The notes: generated by a model from the sequence alone, not told the origin. Positions 1 to 10,023 are shown, counted from the first letter of the stretch. The stretch: DNA of 28,606 bases from Candidatus Altimarinota bacterium (GCA_027013285.1 JALUXR010000091.1:1-28606), one strand, 5' to 3'. Numbers and translations are program-made.

Positions 1-90
1 AAACTACTAAACCAAAACAAGAAATTACTAAACCAAAACAAGAAATTACTAAATCAAAACAAGAAACTACTAAACTAAAACAAGAAACTA
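1..90 (+). repeat. 21-bp tandem repeat encoding a 7-residue unit
   Basis: The unit is about attactaaaccaaaacaaga plus one base, repeated four times with a few substitutions (cca/tca/cta at one codon, att/act at another). The 21-bp period preserves the reading frame, so copy number can change without frameshift. The array may continue beyond the left edge. Confidence 0.7.
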
Positions 91-101
91 ACTGATTTTA
101 A
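3..101 (+). CDS. C-terminal end of a Thr/Lys/Gln-rich repeat protein (partial)
   Basis: Only the last 32 codons are present; the gene enters from the left edge of the window. The reading frame is a run of seven-residue units of the form TKPKQEI/T, four to five copies, encoded by a 21-bp tandem DNA repeat. It ends with a TGA (glycine), Phe and TAA. The sequence is hydrophilic and strongly basic, with no hydrophobic segment. Such low-complexity tails are common on surface or linker regions, but no function can be assigned. The frame was chosen because the other two forward frames hit TAA within the first repeats. Confidence 0.55.
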
Positions 102-132
102 ATTCTTTTATATTTATAAATAAAATTATATA

Positions 133-534
133 ATGATGAAAAAAATTACTTTAATATTATTAACTATGTTTCTTTGAATATTTAGTTTAAATATTTGATT
201 TGCAGATACTGCTGACAATTCTGAAAATAATACAAATACAAGAGTTGATAATTCTGAAAAAACTACTTTGAGATTATCAGATGATATTGGTAAAATGGCA
301 GATAGGATTGGTGTAATGGCTGATAGGATTGGTGTAATGGCTGATAGGATATTAGCAATGGCTGATAAAATATTAAAAACTCAAGAAATTCAAAGTAAAA
401 ATCTTCAAATGACACAAAATAATATTTTAAAAACTTTAGATATGATTAATAAATCTATAGATGCAAATAACAAGTTGTTAGCATCTCTAATATCATCAAA
501 TAATGCAGTTGTAAATTGTATGTGTAAAAAATAA
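133..534 (+). CDS. Small secreted heptad-repeat (coiled-coil) protein
   Basis: The protein has 133 residues. Residues 1-24 look like a Sec signal peptide: MMKK, then a hydrophobic core, then GFA before Asp, the probable cleavage site. About 25 polar residues follow. The middle contains four near-identical seven-residue units, MADRIGV / MADRILA / MADKILK (DNA 295-378), placing Ile and Met at a/d spacing, so a coiled coil is expected. The C-terminal half is also helical and ends with two cysteines (CMCKK). I chose the start at 133 (a second ATG follows directly at 136) because it gives a complete signal peptide; a shorter start at 268 would lose it. Two in-frame TGA codons lie in the signal peptide, so the full gene is visible only with code 25. 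No family is recognised. A surface or periplasmic oligomeric fibre is an inference. Confidence 0.8.
295..378 (+). repeat. 21-bp tandem repeat (four units) inside the heptad-repeat gene
   Basis: Units start at 295, 316, 337 and 358. The middle two are almost identical in DNA (atggctgataggattggtgt), and the last has diverged. Each unit is exactly one heptad. Confidence 0.85.
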
Positions 535-543
535 AAAGACATT

Positions 544-572
544 AAAAGACTATAGAAATATGGTCTTTTTTT
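544..572 (+). terminator. Rho-independent terminator after the heptad-repeat gene
   Basis: The stem aaaagacta/tggtctttt (544-552 with 561-569, one G-U pair) closes an 8-nt loop and runs into a T tract. It lies 10 bases after the stop codon of the gene ending at 534. Confidence 0.8.
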
Positions 573-584
573 AAATACCTTAAA

Positions 585-612
585 TTGATAATTTAGATAA
601 AATCATTAAACT
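585..612 (+). promoter_or_regulatory. Possible sigma70-type promoter for tgt
   Basis: TTGATA at 585-590 and TAAACT at 607-612 are separated by 16 bp and lie about 32 bases before the tgt start. The -10 element matches the consensus only partly. A start near 619 would fall inside the following hairpin. Confidence 0.35.
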
Positions 613-643
613 AGCTAAATATTTTAGTTAGTAATTTTTTTTT
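611..643 (+). terminator. Second terminator-like hairpin directly before tgt
   Basis: Ctagctaa (611-618) pairs with ttagttag (624-631, one G-U pair) across a 5-nt loop. Nine Ts follow at 635-643, ending one base before the tgt ATG. It may be a second terminator or an attenuator acting on read-through from upstream. No riboswitch core could be recognised. Confidence 0.5.
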
Positions 644-644
644 A

Positions 645-1763
645 ATGGAAAATAAACTTAAATTTAAAGTTTTAAAAACAAAATGAAAAGCAAGAGCAGG
701 GGAGATAGAATTAAATTGAGTAAAACTTAAAACTCCAGTATTTATGCCAGTTGGAACAAAAGCTACTGTAAAATGAATTCCTTTAGATTTTTTGAAAGAT
801 ACAAATTATCTTGGGACAGAAGATAGAATAAATTTAATTTTATCAAATACTTATCATCTTTTCTTGAGACCCTGAGAAGATTTAATACAAAAAATGGATG
901 GGTTGCATAAGTGGGAAAACTGGGATGGATTAATTTTAACTGATTCAGGATGATTTCAAGTTTTTTCATTGTGATTAGGAGCAAAAAAAGAAGAATTAGC
1001 AAAAATTCAAGATGATGGAGTTTGGTTCAAATCACCAAAAGATGGTAGCAAACATTTTTTTAATGCAGAAAAAGTAGTTGATATTCAATCAAAATTATGA
1101 TCTGATATTATGATGATGCTTGATGTTTGTTCTCCTGTAGAAAATATTTCAAAAGAAGAAGTTGAAAGACAAATGAATATTACTCATAGTTGGGCAAAAA
1201 GAGCCTATGAATATTTTATGCCAAAATATAATGAAATAAGATGAGTTTTGTTTCCTATAGTTCAAGGTGGATTATACAAGGATTTAAGAGAAAAATCAGC
1301 TACATACTTAAGTAATTTTGCATTTGATGGAATAGCTATTTGATGACTTTCAGTGTGAGAAACAAAATGAGAAATGGAAGATATTTTATCTCATACTACA
1401 GATTTTTTACCAGAGGATAAACCAAGATATCTTATGTGAGTTGGAACTCCTGAAGATTTGATTATGTGAATTAGAGAGTGAGTAGATATGTTTGATTGTG
1501 TTTTACCTACAAGACTTGGAAGGCATGGAACAGCTTTTTTTTCAAATGGAAACATAAAATTAAAAAATGCTTGTTATTTCGACGATAAGGCACCTATAGA
1601 TAGTAAGTGCAAATGTTATGTTTGTCAAAATTACTCAAGGTCTTATTTACATCATTTAGTAAAAGAGAAAGAAATGCTTGGTTGAATTTTGATTAGTCTG
1701 CATAATATTGCTTATTTACATCAAATTGTAGAACAAGAAAGGAAAAGAATTTTGGAAGAATAA
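645..1763 (+). CDS. tgt: Queuine/preQ1 tRNA-guanine transglycosylase
   Basis: The 372-aa protein matches the usual length of bacterial Tgt. The enzyme exchanges guanine-34 for a 7-deazaguanine base in GUN-anticodon tRNAs. Visible motifs are DSGGFQVFS, starting with the catalytic/base-recognition Asp100 (the second Gly is TGA), then PIVQGG, then the AIGGLSVGE loop. The zinc site is Cys322, Cys324 and Cys327 (CKCYVC), with His353 completing it. The start at 645 follows a run of Ts and has no Shine-Dalgarno motif. No queuosine synthesis genes are nearby, so salvage of a base from a host or the environment is a reasonable inference for a reduced-genome organism. Identification is secure. Substrate choice (queuine or preQ1) cannot be decided from sequence reading alone. 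Confidence 0.96.
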
Positions 1764-1770
1764 AATAAAC

Positions 1771-1799
1771 TTGTAAATAAATTATCTTTTGTATATACT
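1771..1799 (+). promoter_or_regulatory. Promoter for topA
   Basis: TTGTAA (1771-1776) and TATACT (1794-1799) are separated by 17 bp. The -10 lies 29 bases before the topA ATG, in the 65-base gap after tgt. Confidence 0.6.
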
Positions 1800-1828
1800 A
1801 GCTAAAATTTAATTTAAAATAATAAAAT

Positions 1829-3988
1829 ATGTGAAAAAAATTAGTAATTGTGGAATCTCCAGCTAAAGCAAAAACTATAAAAAAATATCTTTGAAAAGAT
1901 TTTGAGGTTAAGGCTTCTGTAGGTCATATTGAAGATTTACCTCCAAGTAAATTGTGAGTAGATATTGAAAATAATTTTGAGCCAGAATATGAAATAATGA
2001 AATGAAAAAATAAAGTAGTTTCAGATTTAAAAAAACTTGTAAAGTCTCATGATGAAGTATATCTTGCAACCGATCAGGATAGAGAAGGGGAGGCTATTGC
2101 TTGGCATCTTACAAGAGTTTTGAAATTACCTCAAAATACTCCAAGAATATGATTTCATGAAATTACAAAGACTGCTATTCAAAATGCTATCAAAAATCCT
2201 TGAAATATAGATATGAACTTGGTTAATGCTCAACAGGCTAGAAGGGTGCTAGATAGACTTGTTTGATACAAGGTTTCACCTGTTTTATGGAAAAAAATAA
2301 GGATGTGATTATCTGCATGAAGAGTTCAATCTGTTGCAGTAAAATTAATTGTAGAAAGAGAAAATGAAATTAAAAATTTTAAATCAACTCAGATATGGGA
2401 TTTACAAGCTAAATTAGAAAATTCATTATCTATAAAATTAGATAAAATTAAATGAAAAAAAACAGAATTTAAAACTGAAAAGAAAGTTTTAGAATTTTTA
2501 GAAAAAGTTTGAATTAATGTTTCTGATTTTGAAGAAACTACAAAAGATTTTAAAGTAACTGATTTACAGACAAAAAAAGTAAAAAACTTAATTTTTAATC
2601 AGTCTGTAAATTTTGAATTAATTGAAACTAAAAAAAGTAAATCAAAAAGAAAACCATCTGCTCCTTTTATGACTTCTACATTACAACAAGAAGCCTCAAA
2701 TAAACTTGGTTGGTGAGTAAAACAAGTAATGCAAGTTGCTCAAAAATTGTATGAAAATGGTTTTATTACTTATATGAGAACAGATGATATAAGTTTGTCT
2801 GAACAAGCTATTAAACAAGCTGAAAAAGTTATTATTTCAGAATTTTGAAAAGAATACAGTAAACCTACTCAATATAAATGAAAATCAAAAAATGCTCAAG
2901 AGGCACATGAAGCTATAAGACCTACAGATTTATCAAAAAATGCAAATTCTTTATGAATTTCTGGACAAGAAGCAAGTTTGTATACTTTGATTTATAATAG
3001 AACTTTAGCAAGTCAAATGTCTGAAGCACAAATAGAAAATACTACTTACAATTTTTCTACAAATCATGATGATATTTGGATTATAAAATGAGAGGTAGTT
3101 AAATTTGACTGATTTTTGAAGGTTTATGGATGATGAAAAGATAATATTTTGCCTAAAATCAAAAAATGAGAAATATTAAAATCAGAACAGGTTTTTGCTA
3201 ACCAAAAATGGACAAAATGACCTGCTAGATTTACTGAATCTTCTTTGGTTAAACAAATGGAAAGTTTATGAATTGGTAGGCCTTCTACTTATGCAGCTGT
3301 AATTTCAACTATTATTACTAGATGATATATTGAAAAAACTGATGATAAAAAACTTAAACCAACTGAAATTGCATTTATGGTTACAGATTTTCTAGAAAAA
3401 CAATTTTGAGAAATGATGGATTATAAATTTACTGCAAAAATGGAAGAAAATCTTGATAAAATAGCTTTGTGAAAAGTGGATTGGGTGAAAATGATGAAAA
3501 CTTTTTGGAATAAATTTAAAAAAAATATAGATGATGCGGATGAAGTAAAAAAAGAGGTTCAGCTTGTAGGTAAAAAATGTCCAGATTGTGGAGCAGATTT
3601 AGTTTATAAATTTGGTAGATTTGGTAAATTTATAGCTTGTAGTAATTATCCAGAATGTAAGCATAAAGAACAAACAAATGAAGAACAATCTACAGAAAAA
3701 GAGTTAAAAGAAAAATATGAATGACAAGAATGTCCTGCTGGATGAACTATAGAGATTAAAAGGTCAAGAAATGGATATTTTCTAGCAAGTAGTCTTTATC
3801 CAGAAGTAAAATGGGCAATGGCACCAGATGTCTTTGACTTAAACAAACAATATGGTGGAGAAAAATGTGATAAATGTGGAAAATGAACTATGATTGTAAA
3901 AAAATGAAGAAGATGATATTTCCTAGCTTGTGATCAATATCCAGAATGTAAAAATATTAAAAACTTAAAGATAGAGAAAAAAGAATAG
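1829..3988 (+). CDS. topA: DNA topoisomerase I (type IA)
   Basis: The 719-aa protein relaxes negatively supercoiled DNA by transient single-strand cleavage. The N-terminus carries the TOPRIM domain: KLVIVESPAKAKT, then the acidic DQDREGEAI motif. GLSAGRVQSVA follows, and the active-site tyrosine is Tyr315 in ITYMRTD. The C-terminal tail has three topoisomerase zinc-ribbon repeats. The first (from Cys584, CPDC..YPEC) and third (CDKC..YPEC) keep all four cysteines. The middle one begins CPAGG and has lost its second pair (SLYPEVK), so it probably no longer binds zinc. Its start codon is ATG followed directly by TGA (Gly2). The gene stands alone between its own promoter and terminator. Confidence 0.97.
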
Positions 3989-4011
3989 CTACTTTGAAAA
4001 AAGTAGTTTTT
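3989..4011 (+). terminator. Rho-independent terminator of topA
   Basis: A perfect 7-bp stem ctacttt/aaagtag (3989-3995, 4000-4006) closes a GAAA tetraloop and is followed by TTTTT. It begins on the base after the stop codon. Confidence 0.85.
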
Positions 4012-4032
4012 AAAAACTGAAATTAAATTTTA

Positions 4033-4038
4033 TATAAT
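4033..4038 (+). promoter_or_regulatory. -10 element upstream of the GNAT-like gene
   Basis: TATAAT lies 18 bases before the ATG at 4057 and just after the topA terminator, where a new transcript is expected to start. No convincing -35 is visible at 16-18 bp spacing. Confidence 0.35.
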
Positions 4039-4056
4039 TTAAAATTACTATAGGAA

Positions 4057-4764
4057 ATGATAGAAAAAGATTTTAATTCAAAAAAAGATATTATTTTTAC
4101 AGATAAAATAATAATATGAAAAAAAACTAAAAATAAGCTTAAAGAAGTTTTAGAAGTAACTTATGAAATTGAGAAATATAATTCTTCAAATATACCAAAT
4201 AACTATTTTAATACTTTATTAGAAGTAGCAAATGATTGATTTGGAATTCAAATGTGATTAGAGGATATAAAAAATCATATCTATAAAAGTGATGAAGTGT
4301 TTTTATTGAAAATAAATTGAGCAATAATTTGATTTTCTTCTATATCAAATTTAGATAATTTTATTTATAGATTTTGAACTGTTATAAAAAATAAATATCA
4401 GAATAATTGATTATATACTATTTTAAATCAAGTTATTTTTAATAAATCTAAGAAGTATTTTGTAAGAACTCAAAATCAAAATGTAATAAAAGCTTTACAA
4501 GATTCTTTTGATTTAGTTTTATATTGAAAAGAAGCTTTAATATCTTTGGAAAAAGAATGATTGACAAAAAATAAAATTTCTAAATTTATGTTAAAACAAT
4601 GAGATAAAGAAGAAACTTTATGTGAAAAATGAATATTTAATTGAGTTTATGGTTGAAAAATGTGAGATAAAACAAGAGTAGATTATATTGATGATAAATT
4701 TTATTCTTGATTTAATTCTGAAAAATGAGATAGTTTATTAGTAATTTATATGAATAAATATTAA
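4057..4764 (+). CDS. GNAT-like N-acetyltransferase domain protein
   Basis: The protein has 235 aa. Residues about 50-155 resemble a GNAT fold: a strand with an expected Gly turn (INGAIIGFSSI), then a motif-A-like segment (FGTVIKNKYQNNGLY) and an NQNVIKAL-type helix typical of motif B. The acetyl-CoA loop lacks the clean QxxGxG/A signature, so activity and substrate are uncertain. About 80 further residues of unknown nature follow. The gene leads a three-gene run, with 3 bases to the next gene and then a 1-base overlap, suggesting cotranscription with a zinc deacylase-like enzyme. An acetyl donor paired with a deacylase partner would be a plausible but unproven theme. Weak RBS-like bases (taggaa) precede the ATG. 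Confidence 0.6.
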
Positions 4765-4767
4765 AAT

Positions 4768-5592
4768 ATGAAAAAAATAGAAGAATGAATTTATTTAAAA
4801 GATTCTTGAAAAACTTGAAATACAACTACAATTATGGTATGAGTTCATGGTAATGAAAAAAGTGGAATAGATGCCATGAATAGCCTAAAAAATAAATTAA
4901 AAATTACATCTTGAAAAGTATATTTTATTTATGCTAACTTGAAAGCAATTGAACAAAATGTCAGATTTACAGAAAAAAATCTCAATAGATGTTTTTTAGA
5001 AAATATTTCTTGATATTCTTATGAAGAGAAAAGAGCTAAGCAAATAATTAAATACTTAAAACAATCTGATTTTCTTCTTGATATTCATAATACTATCAGT
5101 TTTAATAACTCATTAGAAGTTTTAATTACAGAACATAAGGAATATGTAAAATATTTTCCAATTACAAAAGTTATTACAAATATAGATAATGTTCAAAAAT
5201 GATGAAGTGATGGTTATGTAGATAGTCAATGATGAAAATGATTTTGTCTTGAGTGTGGTAGTATAAATTTTTGAGATAAAACTAAAAGTTATGAAACTGC
5301 AAAAATATGAATTACTAATTTTCTTAAATTAACAAAAAATATTGATTGAGAACCAGAAATATTTGATAATAAAAAGGAACTAATGCATATGGATTATGTT
5401 TATAGAACCAAAACAAATAATTTTATCTTTAGAAAAGATTTTGCAGATTTTGAATTTATAAAGAAATGAGAACTTATTTGAATAGATTGAGAAGAAAAAA
5501 TTTATACTACTTTTGATTCTATAATAATGTTTGCTCGTAAAAGAGATAAATCTTGAGAAGAGACATTTTATATTTGACATAAGATAAGTTAA
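4768..5592 (+). CDS. Succinylglutamate desuccinylase/aspartoacylase-family zinc hydrolase
   Basis: The protein has 274 aa. Members of this M14-like family remove acyl groups from N-acyl amino acids using one zinc. The hallmarks are present: VHGNE with the zinc ligands His27 and Glu30, then RFTEKNLNRCF (substrate-binding Arg, and the DLNR-like segment reading NLNR), LLDIHNT supplying the third ligand His, and LECG with the general-base Glu. A C-terminal beta-rich domain follows, as usual in the family. No arginine-succinyltransferase pathway genes are visible, so the substrate is unknown; peptide or amino-acid scavenging is a guess. It sits between the GNAT-like gene and the DNA glycosylase, the latter starting in a TAATG overlap. 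Confidence 0.85.
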
Positions 5593-6095
5593 TGAAATTA
5601 TTATCAAAACAATTTTTTTCTTTTGATTCAGAGATAGTTGCTAAAAATTTGGTTTGAAAAACAATTCAGGTATGAAATAAAAGAGGCATAATTATAGAAA
5701 CTGAAGCCTATAAACAAGATTGTGATCAAGCATCTCATGCTTTTTGAAAGAAAACTACAAGAAATGCTCTTATGTATGAAACTTATGGTTTTGTATATGT
5801 TTATTTAATTTATGGTATGTATTATTGTTTAAATTTTACTACAGATAAAAACAAAGCTGGGGCAGTATTGATAAGATGAATACAAGATATTCAAACTAAT
5901 AAAATTTATGATGGATGTGGAAAGGTTTGTAATTATTTTCAAATAGATAAAAAGTTTAATGGATTAGATTTACAAAATAATGATAAAATTAAAATTTATG
6001 ATAATTGAATTAAAATAAAAAATATTAAAGTAGCTACTAGAAAATGAATTTCAAAAGCAACAGACAAATTATGGAGATTTATTTGAGAAATATAA
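5592..6095 (+). CDS. mpg: DNA-3-methyladenine glycosylase (AAG/MPG family)
   Basis: The 167-aa protein is shorter than the usual 180-200 aa. It excises 3-methyladenine and other alkylated purines in base-excision repair. The N-terminus carries IIIETEAY, containing the catalytic Glu and the Tyr that replaces the flipped base. DQASHAFGKKTTRNALMY, VYVYLIYGMYYCLN and GAVLIRG follow, all typical of the family. The region between the two conserved blocks is compact. The start codon overlaps the preceding stop by one base (TAATG). The 3' end lies 4 bases from the end of convergent mltG, with no obvious terminator between them. Confidence 0.92.
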
Positions 6096-6099
6096 AAAA

Positions 6100-7128
6100 T
6101 TATTTCAAGTATTTGTATTTATTTGTTGTCTGTCCTGCATTATTTTTTGCATAATGAATTTTTCCATCTGTTCAGTGTAAATAAAACCAATAATTATTTT
6201 CTTTTGAATAAATTACTGATTTGATGCTACCTAAAGTTGGATTTCATACAGGTGTTGGTGGTAATCAAATATTTGCTCTTGTGTTATATTTGTTTGATTT
6301 ATTTTGTAAATATTTGTTAAACATATACTTGCTACAGTTCTTTGAAGTAATTTTTAATCCATAGCATAGAGTCCAGTCTGCTCATATTTTCCAATTATTT
6401 TTGTATCTTCTTATTAAAATATTTGCAACATATGGCTTATTCTGTATATTTCTTTCTTCTTTTTGAACTATACTAGAAAGTATTAAAATTTGATATTTCG
6501 TTAGATTATATTTATTTTTCCAGTTTAATTTTTTAGTTTTTTTAATAAAATTTTTGATAGCTGTTTTAATTAAAAGTTGAGGAAATAGACTAGATTTTAA
6601 ATCTGATTTCTTAAAAAAATAAGTATCTGGATATAAAAAGCCTTCAAGAGAACTAAGTTTTCAAAATTCTTTTAAAAAAGGATAATTATTTTGAATATTT
6701 TTTATAAATTGTTTGTTTGTCATTAAATTAAGGAAGATTTGAGATATTTGTTTGTTTTTTATGTAATTAGCTATATCAAATTTTGTCCATCAAGGTAAAA
6801 TAGTAAATTTTACATATTTAATTCTAGGTCATTTTTGTAATTGATAAAAAAATCAAGTTAAACTTTCTCATGAAAAATAGTATATTCAGGTTTTAATATT
6901 ATTAATTTTATGAAAATAAGTGTAAATTTTTAAATCTAAACAATTATTTATTATTTTTTTATTACAAAGTTGATTTCTCACAGTAGTTAAATTATCACCT
7001 TTATTGATTTTAAACTCATTAGTTGATATTTTAATATTTTTTAAATTTTGATATTCATAATATTGATAAAATCATAAAATTATGAAACATATCACAAGTA
7101 TTTTTAATATTTTACTTTTCTTTCACAT
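6100..7128 (-). CDS. mltG: Endolytic murein transglycosylase MltG (YceG-like)
   Basis: The 342-aa inner-membrane protein cuts nascent peptidoglycan strands and is thought to set glycan chain length. A short basic start (MGKKSK) is followed by one membrane helix at residues about 8-24. A LysM-like segment, typical of the family, covers about residues 38-100. The catalytic domain has LEGFLYPDTY, SSIVQKEERN, the GADWTLCYGL segment (normally Q-D-T-V-Y) and NTRANIGLPPTPVGNPTLGSIKSVIY, ending with a typical WFYLHGTDGKIHYAKN block. All main family motifs are readable. It is transcribed away from the thioredoxin-like lipoprotein gene across a 130-base gap. Presence of mltG suggests the cell has a peptidoglycan wall. 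Confidence 0.93.
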
Positions 7129-7195
7129 TATCTTAACGAAAACTTAACAAATAAATATTATTATAACTATGACAAGTTAAAATTGTTTATACTTG

Positions 7196-7223
7196 TTGAT
7201 TTATAGTTTAAAAAATCTATTAT
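7196..7223 (+). promoter_or_regulatory. Promoter for the thioredoxin-like lipoprotein
   Basis: TTGATT (7196-7201) and TATTAT (7218-7223) are separated by 16 bp, 35 bases before the start at 7259. The rest of the 7129-7258 gap is AT-rich. TATAAT read on the minus strand (7165-7160) could serve mltG but lacks a clear -35. Confidence 0.5.
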
Positions 7224-7258
7224 TCAAACACATTTTTTAATTATTAAAATGAAATTCT

Positions 7259-8758
7259 ATGAGAAAAAGTATATTTATACTTACTTTAGTTTTGTGAGTA
7301 AGTTCGTTAGCTGGTTGTAATTTACAATCAAAAACAACAGATAATAAAACAAAAACAACTGTAAATTCTACAGAAACTAAAGCTAATACAGCAAGTAGTA
7401 GTTTAGATACTACAAATATAACATTATACATTGATAAAAATTGTGAAACTGCTTGAGTTCAACAATGTAATCCAAAAGTTTGGGAACAACAATTTGGAAA
7501 ATTATTATGAAAAAATAATAAATTAAATATAGTTTATACTAATACGAGTATAGCTACTAGTCTTAAAAAAATAGTTCCTACAACTCCTGTATTATCTATA
7601 CCAAAAGATAAAGTTGCATTATTTGGTCAAGCTGCATCACAAATAACTGCAAGTGGAAAATTGAGTAATTGAGTTTATTATGTTTCTTTATATGGATGGA
7701 TAGCTTGAGAAGAAAATCTATGTAATGATGGAAAAGATAATAATGGAAATGGTTTGATAGATGCAAAAGATCCTAGTTGTTATAAAATGACAGTATTAAC
7801 TAGTTCAAAATGTAAAGAACAATATTGTTCAGATCAAGCATATAAAAGTATGTTTATGTGATATCATGTTAATGTTGTAGATTATGATACACCTCAAGGT
7901 AAAAAATTATATAATGAATTAGTTAAAAAGAACTGAAGTCAAACATTACCAACTTTCTTAATGAATAAGAAACACAGTTATCTTAATCAAATGAAACAAT
8001 TTGTAAAAGAAGTAGATTTAGATTGAGAAAAATATCAAATAAATATTCCTCAATTTAAGTATAATCCAGCTATAGAAGCTTGTTCTACAAATTGTAATGC
8101 ATCACCAGCTTGTAAAAAATTATTATCTTGTAATAAGACAGATAAACCAAAAGTAGAATTATTTGTAATGGCTTATTGTCCTTATGGAACACAAGCTGAA
8201 AAATGAATATTAGGTGTTAGTAAATTGTTAAAATGAAAAATTAATTTTTCTGTTAAATTTGTCGATTATGATATGCATGGTAAAAAATCAATTGATGAAG
8301 ATACATTACAACATTGTATTCAAAAAGAAGAACCTACAAAATATGATACATATTTAACTTGTTTCTTAAAAGCTTGAAAAACTCAAGAATGTAGAAAAGA
8401 AGCTAAATTAAATATGAATAAAGAAAATACTTGTATTAAAGCAACTGATAAAAAGTATAATGTTATAAAAGATTTTAATGATAAATCTACTTGGGTAAGT
8501 TGACAATTTCCAAGATATGAAGTTAATGAAGATTTAAATAAAAAATATGGTGTTCAAGGTTCTCCTACTTTGGTAATAAATTGAATGAAAGTTCAACCTC
8601 AAAATAGAAGTCCTCAAGCTTATTTGAATATTATATGTTCAGCATTCAAAACTAAACCAGCTGAATGTAATAAACAAGTATCAAACAAAGGTTATGATCC
8701 AATGTTTGGATGGACAAAAAGTGGTAAAGCTGCACCTGCTTGAAGTTGTGGTAAATAA
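7259..8758 (+). CDS. Lipoprotein with several thioredoxin-fold domains
   Basis: The protein has 499 aa. Residues 1-20 form a lipoprotein signal with lipobox SLAGC (lipidated Cys about 20), then a Ser/Thr-rich linker. Three thioredoxin-like segments can be read. The first, about residues 58-135, has a cis-Pro-like VPTTPVLSIP. The second begins near LTSSKCKEQYC and has QTLPTFLM. The third has FVMAYCPYGTQAEKG and a late GSPTLVING. A D-rich loop of the CNDGKDNNGNGLIDAKDPSC type is inserted between the first and second and looks like a calcium-binding motif. No segment keeps a canonical CxxC. The start at 7259 was chosen over an ATG at 7249, whose frame stops early. A role in extracytoplasmic disulfide or redox handling is inferred. 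Which Cys residues are active is unknown. Confidence 0.8.
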
Positions 8759-8767
8759 TAAAAACTT

Positions 8768-8796
8768 AAACTCTCTTTATGGGAGTTTTTTTATTT
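8768..8796 (+). terminator. Rho-independent terminator after the lipoprotein gene
   Basis: Aaactctc (8768-8775) pairs with gggagttt (8781-8788, one G-U pair) across a 5-nt loop. A T-rich tract follows. It lies 10 bases past the stop codon. Confidence 0.85.
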
Positions 8797-8827
8797 GTCT
8801 TTATTTTATTTTGAAAATATGTATAGT

Positions 8828-8833
8828 TATAAT
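8828..8833 (+). promoter_or_regulatory. -10 element upstream of rseP
   Basis: TATAAT lies 35 bases before the chosen GTG start and follows the terminator at 8768-8796. A TTGAAA at 8811 is too close (11 bp) to be its -35. Confidence 0.35.
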
Positions 8834-8862
8834 CATAGTTTTTAAATATTAATTAAACAAAA

Positions 8863-10023
8863 GTGTATATATTTATATGAATATTGAGTTTCATTATATT
8901 AGTTATTTTACATGAAATGGGGCATCTTGTAGCTGCAAAAAAGATGTGAGTAAAAGTTTATGAATTTTGATTATGAATTCCTCCTAAAATAAAAACTTTA
9001 TGGACCGATAAGTCTTGAACAAAATACACATTAAATGCTTTACCATTATGATGATTTATTAGACCAAAATGAGAAGATTTTCAGTCAGACTCAGAAATAT
9101 ACGATAAAGACTCATTTCATGCGCAAGCCTTTCGGAAAAAAGTAATAATTCTTTTATGATGAGTTTTTATGAATTTATTAATTGCTTTTGTTTTATTTTT
9201 TATTACATTTTGGGTTTGAATTAAACCTGTATTTATAATACCAGATAGTGCAAATAATTTTCATTCTACTAGTTATTTATTTCCAACTACATCTTTTGCT
9301 CAAAAAGTATGATATATCAAACCTTATCAAGCTCAACCATTAAAAGTAGATTGAATTATAAAACAAGATAATACTCTTACTTCACAGATAAATATTCAAA
9401 CTTGAGATATTATTACAACAATTTGATGACAAAAGGTAAATACAAAAAATGCTTGAAAATTATTATCTCAATATTTATGAAAACAAGTAGAAATATGAAT
9501 TAAAAGATGAGAGAAAAATATAACTTATACTTGAAATTGTTCTAAAAATGGATGTTTGTTATGAGTTTTTTATTCTTCTCCAAGACAAATACAAAACTTA
9601 CATTTATCTTTTATGCAAGCTATCGAAGCTGCCTGACATGAGATAATAGCTGAAACAAAAATGACTTTTGATGGATTATGACTTCTTTATCATAAACTAA
9701 CAAATGGTCATGTAAAAAAAGCTTTAAGCACTATGTCTGGGCCAGTTGGAGCAGTGGCAGTATGAAAATATATACTTTCAATTTGAATTTGGGAATATAT
9801 TGCTTTCATTTGAAGTATTTCATTAGCATTAGCAATTTTTAATATTTTACCTATTCCTGCACTTGATGGATGAAGAATTTTAACTACTGCAATTATGCAT
9901 ATTTTCAGACTTAAACCTAAGAGTTATTTAGTAATAGAAAATTACATATCTATATTCTTTTTTATAATTTTGATGTGATTATGATTATATATTATGTATT
10001 TAGATTATTTAAGATTTTATTAA
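8863..10023 (+). CDS. rseP: Site-2 intramembrane zinc metalloprotease (M50, RseP/RIP)
   Basis: The 386-aa protease cleaves membrane-spanning anti-sigma factors or leftover signal peptides. The zinc motif HEMGH is at residues 17-21 inside the first membrane helix. LGGFIRPKGE follows, then a second helix with MNLLIAFVLF, a periplasmic PDZ domain around GDIITTIGGQKV, and SGPVGAV. NILPIPALDGGR carries the third zinc ligand Asp, and a last membrane helix ends the protein. The start is GTG at 8863: an in-frame TAA lies three codons upstream, and the next ATG in frame would delete the zinc helix. TTG at 8884 is a weaker option. The 3' end overlaps the convergent QEGLA metallopeptidase gene by 15 bases. 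Confidence 0.93.

Noticed and set aside
560..645. preQ1 riboswitch upstream of tgt, suggested by a ctagcta string
   Set aside because: The C-rich loop and A-rich pseudoknot tail of preQ1-I are absent; only a simple hairpin with a T run is present.
7249..7258. ATG ten bases before the lipoprotein start
   Set aside because: Its frame ends in TAA after 23 codons and gives no lipoprotein signal.
8811..8833. TTGAAA/TATAAT as a rseP promoter pair
   Set aside because: The 11-bp spacing is far too short for sigma70; only the -10 is kept as a low-confidence feature.
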